A stretch of DNA of 64,000 nucleotides from Nicotiana tabacum (GCF_000715075.1 NC_134082.1:60661466-60725465), one strand, 5' to 3'. Positions 46,345 through 58,730 are shown, counted from the first letter of the stretch. Made by a program: numbers and translations. The notes: generated by a model not told the origin, from the letters alone.

Positions 46345-47119
46345 TTAGCTCCTTCTCAGTTCCTCATTAGAGGTAATTTTATTATTTGTTTCAACAGGTG
46401 TATGAGTAATTTTTGCAGACAGTGAATAAATATATTCAAAGAACTCAGCATTCTTTGTCTCAATTATAGTATTGCAATCAAGCACATCAATTTTTAAAAT
46501 AAGAAATCTATATGCAGCACTATGTTCAGCATATTGAATTAGAATGCAATCAGTAGTTTTAGAACCTATTTTTCTCTTTTTAGGTTCAGGCAAAAGAACT
46601 TTAGCAAGACACCCCACACTTTTAAATATTTCAAGTTAGGTTTATAACCCTTCAGTAATTCATAAGAAGTTTTGTCAGTTCTTCTATGTGGTATTCTATT
46701 TTGTAAGTGACATGCAGATAATATAGTTTTACCCCACAAATTATCAGGAGCATTAGAACTAACTAACATAGAGTTCATTATTTCTTTTAGTGTTCTATTT
46801 TTCCTTTTAGCTACTCCATTTGACTCAAGTGAATAAGGCGGGGTTACTTCATGAATTATTTCTTCTTTTTCACAAAAATCATTCAAAGACAAATATTCTC
46901 CACCTCTATCAGATCTGATTCTCTTGATTTTTCTACTAAGTTGATTTTCAACCTCGATTTTATAAGAAATAAAAACATTAAAAGCATCATCTTTATTTCT
47001 AAGCAAATACAACTTAGTATATCTAGAAAATCATCAATAAAAGTCACATAATATCTTTTACCACCTCTAGTCATAGTCTGCTTCAAGTCGCCTAAATTAA
47101 TATAAATTAAAGATAACAA
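46345..47119 (-). pseudogene. Copia-4 integrase
   Basis: 46883-47119, 46566-47012 and 46345-46617 overlap in different frames. The core shows IRSDRGGEY (second acidic residue kept), but the third acidic position is Lys (AAA on the minus strand, 46806-46808, NGVAKRKNRT). Two frameshifts. Confidence 0.9.
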
Positions 47120-47132
47120 TTCAGTTCTCTAT

Positions 47133-47630
47133 TTACGGAAAAATAGGTTTTTCTAGTACTTTTGGCTTCAGCACATATTTCACACTTGTCAATATTATTT
47201 GTGTCCAACTAGATATTAATCCTAGCGACTGCATTTTCTTTATATACGCTACATTAACATGTCTTAGTCTAGCATGCCACAAAGATATAGACTCAACCAT
47301 ATAAGCAGAAGAAGATACAATTTTATTGCTAGTATCAGAAATATTAAGCATAAATAAACCATGGTTATAATATCTATTGCCCACAAAATTATTATTTTTG
47401 GTCAATACGACCTCATCATTCTCGAAAGAAACCTTTACTCCAACTTTTCCTAATAATCTCACAGACACCAAATTGGTTTGGATATTAGAAACATACAATA
47501 CACCACTCAATGCTAGAGTTTTACCAGATGTGAGTTTGAGAAGAATTTTTCCTTTCCCAAGAATGCGAGTTGTTCTTGAGTCACCAAGATAAATAGTTTC
47601 TTCTCCTTACTCAATTTGGGTGTAATTTTT
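47133..47630 (-). pseudogene. Copia-4 protease tail and integrase zinc-binding region
   Basis: 47133-47510 reads VLYVSNIQTNLVSVRLLG, then SLWHARLRHVN. The catalytic DSG part of the protease is not present upstream, so the region starts within the protease fold. Confidence 0.8.
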
Positions 47631-47667
47631 TGTAACGACCCGGTCGGTCATTTTGAGAGTCTATCAC

Positions 47668-48012
47668 TCAATTTCTCACATTGGCCACATTATTTATTTG
47701 GGAAATGACCGCAACAATTATATTATCCGCTTTAGTCAAATTTAATTTTGACTTAGCGAGATTGTCATTTATCCCAACTCTTCTCTTGCATTGAGGTGCA
47801 TTTTTCTTGAAGGTTTTAATATTAGCATTGGATATGTAACCATGTTTATTCATATATCTGTGTTTTGATATTAGTGTCTGCCAAAGTTGTGGATGCAATA
47901 ACATATTTGCAACACCATGGATATCTGGCAGGACAGACGGAACAGTAGCAGCGGAGATAACACCAAAATTGGTAGCACCATCAAAAATTTCTGTAGTAGT
48001 ATTACTTGCCAT
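47668..48012 (-). pseudogene. Copia-4 gag start, fused to unrelated sequence
   Basis: ATG at 48012 (MASNTTTEIFDGATNFG) follows the 5' LTR by 12 bp. The Gag core and zinc knuckle expected after it are absent. The frame ends near 47668, beside a TAACGACCCGGTCGGTCATT motif (about 47633-47652) of a gypsy-LTR type. Confidence 0.55.
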
Positions 48013-48024
48013 AGTTTCTTAGAT

Positions 48025-48518
48025 TATAAGGAAATAACACCGAAAAAATAACAATAATAATACTGCTTCAATATTATTTGTAAGAGGATACACGGATTGA
48101 CTTGAGTCGTGCTGGAAACTGTCCTAAGAAACTATTTCAGCAATGTGAAATGTTTTCCCAGGATTACACAAGCCCATCTCTAATTTATTTAGAGGATACA
48201 GGAATCAACAAAATATTAAATTATAAACCGAGCTAGCTAGTAGGAAAAGTAAATAAGAAAGGAAACAACTAATATTTAATATTGGACAACAAAAGAAGAA
48301 GTGACGCGTGAAAGGAAAGGAGAGGAATGATGTTTTTGCTGATGATGATTTCCTTGTCAAATGAGAACCTATTTATAGTTGTAATTGCATGAAACTTGGC
48401 TTTTGCATGACAAAAATGTAGCTGAATATTTATCATTTTTTAGACTTCTTTTGCCACGAATCATAACCTTCTAGAAAGGCTAAAACACTTGTCCAAAGGG
48501 CATTAAAATATTGCCACA
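48025..48518 (-). repeat. 5' LTR of Copia-4
   Basis: 494 bp; its terminal TG (43381 in the other copy) is TA here, a transition at the inner edge. Confidence 0.9.
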
Positions 48519-48523
48519 GTATT

Positions 48524-50488
48524 CATATATGTAAATTTCGAATGTGGGATTGGAGAAGTTGGTGAATCAGTGTTTTTAGCTTATCTCAGTAATTATTCAA
48601 GTGTTCATCGAGGACATCTTTGAACTACCTTACTCGAGTTTTTTAACTTACAGAGTTACTTTTTCTTTTAATGTTCTGTTTTAAAAAATGTTGGTTAAGT
48701 GCCATCTCATCAATAGATATGTATAATCATCGAAGTATAAAAAAATTGTGAGCACCTAAGTTTTTATTATATTTAATTTTTTATCACTTTTTAGTGTGTA
48801 AATAATTTTTAAGTTTAATCTGCATATTTTTAACTTTTATTTAACCTTTTTTTAAATTTATAGATTTTACGTAAGAAAATTGAAAATGATAAAAAGAGTC
48901 TCATTTTTAGTATAAGTTTTATTTTTTATTTACAAAGAAATATAAGTTTTTAAAAAATATTATTTTATTTAGCTTAGTGCAATTTTTATGTTAGAGGCTT
49001 TCAACAAATAAAAATTGAGTAATTAGTGCTTTTGTCTTGCTATTGCTGATTTAGGAGTAGTACTTATTTTATCTGTTTCTAAAAAGAAAACAAAAAGAAA
49101 GAAAAAGAGCAAATCAAATTCGTCACTTGCCAAATGATTTTTCTTTGTCCCTACAACCTTACATGATGGATCCGCTCTTCCACTCATTTGGGATTCTTTC
49201 TAATTCCTCCTAATTCTCACGTGAGATGCTAGGCATATAAATATTTTTCCTTTATTTTATTGTATTCATTTTCGCACAATTATAGCAAACCTTACGTTAC
49301 AAATGCACATCCCACAGTAATCACTCAAAACACAAACACACAATGTAACCCTCATATGATAGCTAGCAAAGATTGACTTCCAAGAAACTTCCCTAATTCT
49401 GACCCCAACCCTCCCCCTCTCTCTATCTCACTCTATATATATGGCTCTGATGCCAAAGATGATAGCCATGATGGTAAAAACCATCTAAATTATCAAGATG
49501 CTCAAGATATACATGATGATTGAGAAATGAGTTTCGATTCAATAGCTCTACACAATCTTGACACGTAGGAGCAGACAAGCAGGACCCCAGTCAAAAATAA
49601 TTAGGAAGAAAAAGACGAAGGAAGGGACATGAGAAAAGTAGTACTAGTACAATAGACACGTGAAAAAAGAAGAAAAAGACAAATAGAATGACATAAAGTA
49701 GTACTGAAAGGACTTTCTTTGAGTGGAAAAACTAATTACATAAAATGATAAACAAAAGAAGAAATTTCTGCTCAAGCCATGTGACGATGGGGTCCAGTGA
49801 AGTACCCGACAAAGCTCGAAAAAAAAAGTTTCTGGAGAGGTTTGAAATATATAGAGAGCGCTTTCATATTTATCTTTTTCTGGGTTTTTGCCTTTTTTCT
49901 CTTTTTCCACCATTTAAGATTTGCTTTCTTCAACTTAAATATCAATAAAGGAAAGCGACAACTAACTACAATTGTTTAACGTCCAAGAAGGAATGTAACG
50001 GTTTCCATAGTTAATGAAAATAATTCTGATAGTCAAATGAAAAAATAAATAGCTTTCTGAATAACAGTTAAAACTTATTATTTGTCTTATTAGATAGTCC
50101 AAAACTAATTTGATCATCAAATCAAATCAAAGGAGAAATTGAGGAATCCTTGTGGAAGACAGGAAGTCGTGAGGGAAGAGGATGCAGACTTCTATCTTTT
50201 CAACAAAGGTATTTGATCATAGTACGATTTCATAGCTAAATCAGGTGTGTGTTTAGTTGCTAATTAACTTGCTCTTCTCCTCGTTGTCTGACAATAAACT
50301 CTCACGCTTTCTTTCTATTACTGTGTGAAGAAGCGTGCATGAGCTTTTATATATATCCATTTTTCATTGAAAATGGTGTAAATATGTGAATAAACATTTA
50401 AACTTCTTTGAAATTCTGCAGATATCCATGATTATTACAGTTTACAAAGATTTGTTGGATAGTTGTCTTTAAAAAGGTTAAAAACAGG
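48524..50488. other. AT-rich intergenic DNA
   Basis: Probably starts with the displaced 3' flank of the TPR gene. Short frames at 49644-49979 lie on both strands of one low-complexity stretch and show no domain. Nothing else is supportable. Confidence 0.4.
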
Positions 50489-50886
50489 TAGAGGTGGCAA
50501 AACGGTTAAAAGAAAACAGTTATACACCCATATTATCCATCAAAAAATGGGTTGGATAATGAACCATTTAAAAATGGGTCGAATATGGATAAAGAACCAT
50601 ATTATCCACTTAGAAAATGGTTAACCAAATGGATAACCAATGGATAACTAACTTTTATATTTGTAAAGCCTCAAATTGGAGTTTCTCAAGTTTGGAAGAC
50701 TAGGAATTTTCTCATAAGTGATCATATTTAAGAAGCCATGGATAATATGGATATTCATGTTATCCGCCAGATAAACCCATTTTTATCCGTCTCAAATACG
50801 GGCCGGGTCGGATAATTTATCCGTTTTTCTAAATTACCCGTTTGACCCTCTCATATCCGACCCAACCCACCCGTTTGTCACCCTTA
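50489..50886. mobile_element. hAT-type MITE (398 bp)
   Basis: Ends TAGAGGTGGCAAAACGG and its near-inverse CCGTTTGTCACCCTTA. Flanks AAAACAGG and TAAACCGG match at 6 of 8. Subterminal repeats of 'tggataa'/'ttatcc' in inverted orientation fill both ends. Non-coding. Confidence 0.85.
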
Positions 50887-50894
50887 TAAACCGG

Positions 50895-52744
50895 GCATTT
50901 TCTTTTAGCTTGATATTATCACATTCAACTTTTTCTCTTCCTTGGTAGCCAGATCCAAAAGCGAAGGAAGTTCCTTTCTTATTCATCAACTTATTGTTCA
51001 TTTATTTGAGATGTAATAATTTTTTGCTTTACTTTGTATTATTTAGTTTGGTACTAAATAATTGTCGTTTATCGTGCTTCTAAATATTTTTTACTTTCTT
51101 TCTCCTCAGATTGTAGCACTAATTTATTTCGCATAACGTCGATGGAGTAGTTTGGAAACTTTATTTTTGTCATATATCTTAATTGTTCCTATATAAATCC
51201 CGATTCATTTTTTTCCTAATGATTTTTAATGGTGTAACACACAAATTTTCTTAGAAGCATGTTATATACATCTTGCAGTGCCGAAAGTCTTACATAGTTT
51301 TATTAGAGATGATATACGAGGAACCATCTAATGACACATATCTATGATTCTTTCTTTAAGATGAAGCAGCCGTAGGTTAGATCACGTAGTCTTTGACTTA
51401 TTTTCTCATTGAACTGAAGGTGCAAAATAAATTAGACTGATAAAAAATAATCACAATTCATTGTCATATTACCCGCTTTCAATTAATGAGTGACTATTAT
51501 ATAAATGTTGACCTTAGCCCATAACTGTCCATTGTAATTGGCAAGAGGAACTTAACTGCCACATGTAAATTGGAGAATTCAAATATTGATTTTGTCTCTA
51601 TAATCGAATTTATTTGTCCCTATAGAAAGTTTTTCGAAAGATGTATATCAGTCCTTGTATGATTTTTATAGCGAGCAAATCATACAAGAAATGAGTGTTT
51701 AAGTATCTTGATTCAACACTGATGCTTCCTTTTTGTGTGTGGGGCGTGTTTGACATCTAATGCTACCAGGTCCTGCTGGAGTTAGGCTTGGAGATTCAAA
51801 GCTTGACCAGATTATTAGCTAAACTGTTAAGTCAACTGAGCATGAAAATCACAGGCGGTCCATCTTTTAATGCTTAATATTGAGCGAGGTTGATCCCGAT
51901 AACTCAGTCACCAAAATTTAAATAAATTCACGCAAAATTAGCTTGTTCAAAACTAAGCCAAGCATAAGGCTAATCCAAAAGAGATCCTACTTATAGACTA
52001 ACTCTAGGCTCCATTTTTTGTTAGATTTGCAGGGTTATTGCCAAAGGGGTTAAAAAGAAGGAAAAAGTTAAAAAGGTTATAGCTGGTGGGAATAAAACCA
52101 ATGACTTTACAAAGATTTTGAACCCTCTTGCTAAGCTATGCTTTTGGGCTATGTCAAGGGGATTCAAAACATGATATATAGAGGTATAAACCAGATTTTA
52201 CCTTACATATACAATATAATTTTTCGGCAAAGGGTGTTCGTCCCTAAATCCGGCCCTGACTGTTTTGAGTGCTAAAGTGTATTGCATTTTCATGCTTACA
52301 CTATAACGCTAAGGGTTTCTTTAAAACAGAAAGTAATTAAACATTAAAACAGAAAGTAAGCAGCAATTTAGTAAACTTGTAACTCATCAACTCAAGGACC
52401 AATTCAAAAAATTATTACATTCTCAATAAATTAAGTAGTATTACATACCTTCCCAACTTCCCAAGTTCAAAATGCTGGTAACATGAAATGCAAGTTAGAA
52501 GAATGCAACTCTAATAACATCAAGAAAAGGAACTTTCAGGTGTAAATGTCTATAAACATTTCCAGTACGTTCCAGGAAACAAAAGGTTTACATTATTTTT
52601 GAAAAATAATTTAAAGATATACTCATAATTAATTTTTGCAAAAGCCTACTTTGGTTATTTTTAATACGTATTTAAAAACTAATGTAATTATTTTATAAAT
52701 TGTATGAGATTTTTTACGACTGCGCCAAGCGTGGTGGAGTTTCA
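50895..52744. other. Intergenic, nothing recognised
   Basis: AT-rich; no frame over 60 codons with any motif, no clear TE ends. Confidence 0.4.
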
Positions 52745-53040
52745 CTAGACCAATACTCCTTTTGTCTCATAAAATGTGTCGTGGCTCTTTCGTGCACGCT
52801 CCTTAAGAAAGAATAATTTTTGACTACTTTACATTTATTAAATGTTTTTTTTAATTTATGTATCATCTCTATCAATGATATTGTTCAAATTTTTACTAAA
52901 TGTGAATGCAATTAATTATTAAGAGTAAGAAAAGAAAAATATAATTAATTTTATCTTTAATTTCTAAAATAATAAATAATTTGAGATAATTATTTTTAAT
53001 AATCAGGACACATATTATGTAGTAGTAAAAGAAAGGGAGG
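52745..53040. mobile_element. MITE-like dispersed repeat
   Basis: Starts ctccttttgtctcataaaat and ends near ggacacatattatgtagtag..gggagg, a 'CTCC..GGAG'-bounded non-coding unit resembling a common plant MITE type. TSD not resolved. Confidence 0.4.
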
Positions 53041-53560
53041 AAAAAAGATAGAAACCCTAGCAGACTTAAAAAAGAAAAGAGCCGCAGTAGTTGGCAAAAA
53101 AAAAAGAAGGCACAGCTATCTCCTTCTTCTCCGACCAAAAATGCATTAGCTGTTTCCACCATTGCTTCAGCCATAAAAGCTCCACCAAACCACCAAAATA
53201 AGCAAATGTAAAAGACCACATTCTTCCCCTGTTAAACCAGCCCCAACACTATCCCCCCTCCACCCAAAACACCACTGTTTTCTCCCAAAAACGACCTCAA
53301 ATCACCCCCAAAACCAGCTCCCTTCCACCTTAAAAGAACCCCCAAAACTGCAGCAAAACCAGCTGCGAAATCAGACCAAAAACGAGCTGAAAAGGGAACC
53401 AAAATCCAGCCCCAAAGAGCAGCAAAACTAGCTGCGAGACTGCTGAAAAACAGCCCCAAAACTCAGCAAAATCAGTCACAAAATGCAACCAAAAACAGCC
53501 CCAAGACCCAGCTATAAATCAACCTGAAAATACCACAAGAAAGAACCACAAACGGGCATA
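53041..53560. repeat. C/A-rich low-complexity tract
   Basis: Repeated 'cagcaaaaccagctgcgaa' and 'cagccccaaa' motifs. The minus frame 53232-53459 is Gly/Trp/Phe-biased because of this composition. It may be the untranslated leader of a retroelement or of a lost gene. Confidence 0.4.
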
Positions 53561-54587
53561 ATCTATTTCTCTGTTCTTCGCTAGCTCGATCGTTCACGAT
53601 TCCTTTTGAGTTTGGCGTGTTAGCTTTCGTTTGAGGTCGTCGTCATTGGTTTTCAGGCGTGGTCCTTGTCCTTGACTCGATTATCGAGTTATAGAAGTTT
53701 AAATTTTGGATTCCACCAATGTAAAGGAAGGTTCATTTTCTAATCCTAGCATTTTAATCTTATTTTGTGCATTGCTCAAATGAATTCATGTTATTCTTCG
53801 GGAGATGATTCTGTTGAATATATTTTTGGATGTTCTTTGTTTTGAATACTACATGTTAATGAATTAATGCTTTGCTGTAAAAGTCTTAAGTCTTTTCTGT
53901 TTTCTTTGTAGAAATTTTATTTGAGGAGATTTACTCTTTTGATTGTTGCTTGAGTATAGTTTAGTTGAAATCATGTTGCAATAAGTTTACTGGTTAGACT
54001 ACTTTGATATCCTGCAGTAGGCTTTATTGAGGTGAATGCTTAGGCTTTAAGAGTAATATTATAGTGTTCAAGGGATTTTGGGCCTAAGTTAGTTTAGTAA
54101 TGGGAGCTGCTTGAAATAATTTTCAACGAGAAGATAAAATAAAATTTGGCCCAAAAGGATTATGCCTGGCCCTTTTCCTTAAGTAGAATAAGCACAAGCA
54201 GGCTCACTTCTTTCATATTGAATAATGCCAGTCACCTCCATATCTTGGTCCATTAGCTTAATAATAATTAAGTCACATCATTTCTCCACAACAAATTCCA
54301 CAATTTATTACCTCATAACAATCTCAAATTAGTTAAGAAAAATAACTCATAACGTTAGCATGCTTTTAGGCACGTAAAATAATCAATCATCATGGTTATG
54401 GGTACGGTTCTCGTGGCGTAACTGTGATACTTAATTCCAAAATTCAAGTGTTCGTTTATGCGACTTGATCTTTCAATTTCAAATAACAATAAATGAGTCG
54501 TTAAATCATGGGTATGTACGTGCGGCATGATTTTCGACGCGTACAAACAAGTGCGCGCCAACGTGACTTGATCAAGATAAATTCCAT
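53561..54587. other. Intergenic, nothing recognised
   Basis: No supportable gene or TE boundary. Confidence 0.4.
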
Positions 54588-55558
54588 AACAACAACAACA
54601 ACAAACCAGTGTAATCCCACAAGTGGGGTCTGGGAAGGGTAGGATGTACTCAACCTTACCCCACCCTGGAAGGGCAGAGAGATTGTTTCCGACAGACCCT
54701 CGGCTAAAGAAGGTGAAAGAAGCTCTGATAGCAAGTAATAGCAAGACAATATAATTAGAAAACTAAATCGAAGATAGCAACAAAGAACATGAAAGAGGTA
54801 CCGGTAGCAAGTAATAGGAAGACAATATATTTAGAGAACTAAATCCAAAGTAACAAACGAGAATATGAACGAAGTACTGCTAGCAAACTACATAAGTACC
54901 GATGCCTAGTAATAACAGAACAAGAAATGCGATAATAGCAAACTAAGGATAATAGGGTACAGTACTAACACTACTACTATCGAACTAGGGAAGCCAAAGG
55001 GAAACGCACGATTACTTACTAACCTTCTACCCTAATCTTCAACCTCCACACCTTTCTATCTAGGGTAATGTCCTCGGTTAGCTCAAGCTGTGCCATGTAC
55101 CGCTCCCGCTTGATCACCTCTCCCCAAGACTTCTTTGGCCTACCCTTAACCCTCCTCTTACCCTCCTCCCCCCAAACGCTTCACACCTCCTGATTGGAGC
55201 ATATGTGCTTCCCCTCTTAACATGTTCGAACCATCTCAGTCTCGCCTCACACATCTTTTCCTCCACAGGGGCCACTCCCACATTGTCCCGAATAACTTCA
55301 TTCCTAATTCTATCCAACCTAATATGCCTACACATCCATCTCTAACATTCTCATTTCAGCTACTTTCATCTGTTGGACGTGTGAGTTCTTGACTGGCCAA
55401 CACTCTGCCCCATACAACATAGGTGGTCTAACCACTACCTCGTAGAACTTACCCTTAAGTCTCAACGGTACATTCTTATCGCAAAAGACACCGGACGCGA
55501 GCCTCCACTTCATCCACCCTGCTCCGATACGGTGTGTGACATCCTCATCAATATATAA
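54588..55558 (-). mobile_element. RTE-like LINE 3' fragment 1
   Basis: Minus-strand RT C-terminal coding in two overlapping frames (55328-55513 and 55114-55335): [20 protein letters not shown], then [19 protein letters not shown], then RRCEAF. The 3' UTR ends in a (TTG)n tail (54588-54605 in plus as aac repeats), the usual end of plant RTE elements. 5'-truncated, one frameshift. Assignment to RTE is from recollection. Confidence 0.7.
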
Positions 55559-56030
55559 GGGAAATACGCTTTACTACCTACCAACCTTCTACCATAATCT
55601 TCGACCTCCACAACCTGTTATTAAGGGTCGTGTCATTAGTAAGCTGAAGATGTGTCATATCATGCCGAATCACCTCTCCCTAAGGCCTTCCTCTTCCCCT
55701 CCTTGGACTCACCATGTGCAATCTCTTGCACCTCCTTACTGGGGCATTCAGACATCTCTTCCTCACGTACCCCTACCATCGCAACCTCACTTCCCGCAGC
55801 TTATCCTCCACAAGAGTAACCCCCACCTTGTCCCGAATATCTTTATTCATGATCCTGTCTCTCCTAGTATGCCAACACATTCACCTCAACATCCCCATTT
55901 GCACTACTTTCAACTTCTAGACATGAGAGTTCTTAATTGGCCAACACTCTGTTGCATACAACATAGACAGTCTAACCATCACTCTGCAGAACTTACCTTT
56001 AAGTCTTGGTGGCACCTTTTCTATATTAGG
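55559..56030 (-). mobile_element. RTE-like LINE 3' fragment 2
   Basis: Collinear with the inner part of fragment 1 (compare 55575-55660 with 55018-55100) in the same orientation but diverged; no tail. The 170-codon plus frame 55536-56048 is the antisense shadow. Confidence 0.65.
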
Positions 56031-56232
56031 GTGGTCCGAAAAGAATGACACCTTTTTATATCTAGAAATAACTAATTTAAAATTTCTCGTTTTACCCTTA
56101 ACAAGAAGTTTTTATAGATGCCCAAGTGTTATGGTATATTTAAAACCACAAGTTACAAAAGTTTTCTTTTGTTAAATTTCGTGTCAAGCAAACTATGCCA
56201 TACATTGATACAAGTGGTAACAGAGGGAGTAC
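56031..56232. mobile_element. MITE-like repeat
   Basis: Runs from 'gtccgaaaagaatgacacc' to 'agagggagta' and resembles 60845-61050 over 'aaaaagaatgatacatttttgta' blocks. Non-coding. Confidence 0.45.
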
Positions 56233-56235
56233 TAA

Positions 56236-56541
56236 GGGGTCGTTTGGTATGAGGTATAATAAGGTATGATGGTGGTATAAAAATTTAATACCATCTTAAT
56301 ACTCTGTTTGGTTAGCAAACCAGGTATAAGTTATCCCGGTGTTAATTTTAACACTGGGATAACTTATACCTTATAGAAGGTGGGGTAATTAGCACCGGTA
56401 TAACTTATACCTTCTTCTTAGAAATTATGCAATTGTCATTCTTAATACAACATACCAAACAATGAATAAACAACAATCCCAGCATAACTAATCCCAATAT
56501 AGCTTATACCGGTATAAATTGTATTCCAACCAAACGACCCC
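56236..56541. mobile_element. PIF/Harbinger-type (Tourist-like) MITE
   Basis: TIRs GGGGTCGTTTGGTAT and ACCAAACGACCCC, TSD TAA (56233-56235 and 56542-56544), 306 bp. An inner near-perfect palindrome (about 56322-56370: ggtataagttatcccggtg and its inverse) can form a hairpin. Confidence 0.88.
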
Positions 56542-56544
56542 TAA

Positions 56545-57078
56545 AGGTAATACTCTTGACTTGGCTCTTCAAGGTGAACTCATTTTGGGTAGCATATTTA
56601 TGTCAAACACTTCCCTTATACTATGAAAATCCTATACAATATACCATATGAAATAATTCCCATATTAAAATATAATGATTATAAATATGAAGTATATCCC
56701 ATATTAAAGTATAATTATTATAAGATAAATTAAAACTATAAATGAAAAGTTATTATGTATTTGTTTTTTATGAATTTTAAAAAAGAGTATAATTATTTTT
56801 GTTGAAATCTTTATTCAAACCTTTGATTAAAAAAGAGAATAAATATCTTTGAAGTATTTATTTGGTGAGAAACTCTTAAATAGGAAATGAACACTAATTA
56901 TTTAGTGAGATGACTAAAAGTTTTGCGCATTTGACACAATATTTTATTTTTCGAAACTCATAAATATAATATTGTTATCCTTATTTTTTCTAAAAATATT
57001 TACACCTCTTAAGATGCCGGAAGTAGTACAAGCAGACAACTATCTGGTTTTCCTAGTAGGTCATATCCAGTTTGCACA
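56545..57078. other. AT-rich intergenic DNA
   Basis: Nothing recognised. Bases 57001-57086 read in minus as a Leu-rich frame ending with a stop at about 57003; too short to assign. Confidence 0.35.
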
Positions 57079-57086
57079 ATCTCAAC

Positions 57087-58106
57087 CAGTGTTTTGGAGA
57101 GCGAGAAGCGGAAAAAAGCGAGGAGGCCTCGCTTCATCGAAGTGAGAAGCGTGAAGCGAAGTGCTGCGCTTTTTTCATGTGAAGCGCAATTTAATACATA
57201 AATAAAAAATATTAAATAGGCAAAGATACATGACCAAAAACTCAATAAAAATAACATATTAAGAAAATGTTTCAATTCTTAACTTAAGAAGCAATTGATA
57301 GATACTAAAACTAGATAGTCAATAATCCTCAAAAGTCATAACATATTAAACAAATGCAAAACCAAATCACAAAAGAAGCAACATCCTATTCTTCAACCAA
57401 AAAAAAAACAGAAATGTTAAAACAGGGCAGAACAGGGAACAGCAGAAAAACAGAGCAGAAGAATAGTGAACAGCAGAAATTAAAAAAAAAAAACAGAGCC
57501 CTCGCTTTTAATAGAAAACAGGGCAGAACAAAGAACTAAAAAAATTAGAAAAGAAGAAGAGAAAGAGAAGAAAAAAGAGGAGAGGAGTCAACAGTGAGCA
57601 TCAGAAATTAAAAAAAAAAGAGTCAGAGCAGAACCCTAAAATAGAAAACAAGGCAGGATAGAAAAGAAGAACTGAAAAAAAATAGAATGGAAGAAGAGAG
57701 AGAGAAGAAGAGAAAAGATGAGAGGAGTCGAACAGTAGCAGAGAAAATCAGAAGAGGAAGAGAAGAGAAGAAAGAGAAGAAGGAGAAGAAGATAAACTTA
57801 CCTGAGAGAAGACAAGAACTCAAAGGCTTGCAACAATTGAGAGAAGAAGAGAGTCGTCGCAGCAGAGAAGCAGATGTGTTTGAAAGAAATGTCGTAAGCG
57901 TATTTGCAATTTTTTTTTTAAAAACCCTAGGCAGCCGCTGGATCTCGCTTAAGCGAGCTTCTCACTTTTTTCCATCGCCTCGCTCCTCACTTTTTTGCCT
58001 GAAGCGTGCGCTTATTTACAGAAGTCGCGCTTCAGGGTAGAAAAGCGTAGACCCCTCCCCTCGCTTCTGCGCTTTAAGCGAGAAGCGCTTGCTTTTAATA
58101 ACACTG
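57087..58106. mobile_element. hAT-like non-autonomous element with 'aagcg' subterminal repeats (1,020 bp)
   Basis: Ends CAGTGTT and AACACTG. Flanking 8-bp repeats are ATCTCAAC (57079-57086) and ATCTCAGC (58107-58114), 7 of 8 identical. Both ends carry many AGCG/CGCT motifs (about 57097-57190 and 57945-58090) in inverted orientation. The middle (57340-57800) is almost pure purine and non-coding. Size, TSD length and layout indicate a hAT deletion derivative. Confidence 0.8.
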
Positions 58107-58114
58107 ATCTCAGC

Positions 58115-58730
58115 ATAGTATCGTTCTCACTAACGCCAAGATGCCTGAGAAAAATTGTTAGTGGCATTAATTAGCATTGATATTAACGAGAAAATGACAT
58201 TTGGTTGTTTCTTTCAATTTGGTGGAATTTTGTTAGTTTAGTCTGCTTCTTTTATTCTTCTTTTTCAAGTTCAGAATTATTACACATAATTAATATTTGA
58301 CTAAGTGTTACTTGTTTTGTCTTCACTTCAGATTTACTTTTGGAGGGGAAAAAAGGCTATAGAGCAAAATCTTTTCTTTCGCTTGGAAAGTTCCAGCCTT
58401 CCAGGTTATTTCGTGGTTGAGTGGTCAGTCATCTGATTGTACTACTTCCAGCGTCTGGCAACTCCATACCCAGAAATTGTCTAAGCACTCCAAAGAAAGG
58501 TGAGGAGGAGCAATCGGACTTGAAAATAAGCCTTTGATCTTTTCCAGACTGATGAGAGGCAAATCTGTATTCTTTAAGGGCCTTTGTTTCATTCTGGGTT
58601 TTGGACCTTAGTTTCATTCTTAATTGGATAAGAATCTTTAATCTGTTCTCCAGATGGTAGAATCTTCTACATTTATATACAGGATTTACGCGTAACTTGA
58701 GTGGATAAGAGAAAGTTAGCCTTTGCTGAA
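58115..58730 (+). promoter_or_regulatory. Putative promoter and 5' UTR of the PORR gene
   Basis: No coding signal. The hAT-like element ends about 620 bp before the ATG. AG-ending T-rich stretches (for example near 58654) could mark a 5'-UTR intron. No core motif is decisive. Confidence 0.35.

Larger units (their letters stand above)
43381..48518 (-). mobile_element. Copia-4: Ty1/Copia retrotransposon, internally deleted
   Basis: 5,138 bp on the minus strand, perfect TSD GTATT (43376-43380 and 48519-48523). LTRs are 494 bp each (43381-43874, 48025-48518). Integrase, RT and RNase H are recognisable but heavily broken; gag and most of the protease are missing, and no primer-binding site follows the 5' LTR. 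It lies in the 3' end of the TPR gene. Confidence 0.93.

Noticed and set aside
55536..56048. 170-codon plus frame rich in Pro/His
   Set aside because: Antisense to the second RTE-like LINE fragment.
57623..58040. Glu/Arg/Lys-rich frames (and their Phe/Ser antisense)
   Set aside because: Artefacts of the polypurine core of the hAT-like element.
58701..58730. Ten-residue N-terminal extension of the PORR protein
   Set aside because: Begins with GTG directly after an in-frame TGA; the ATG at 58731 is the credible start.
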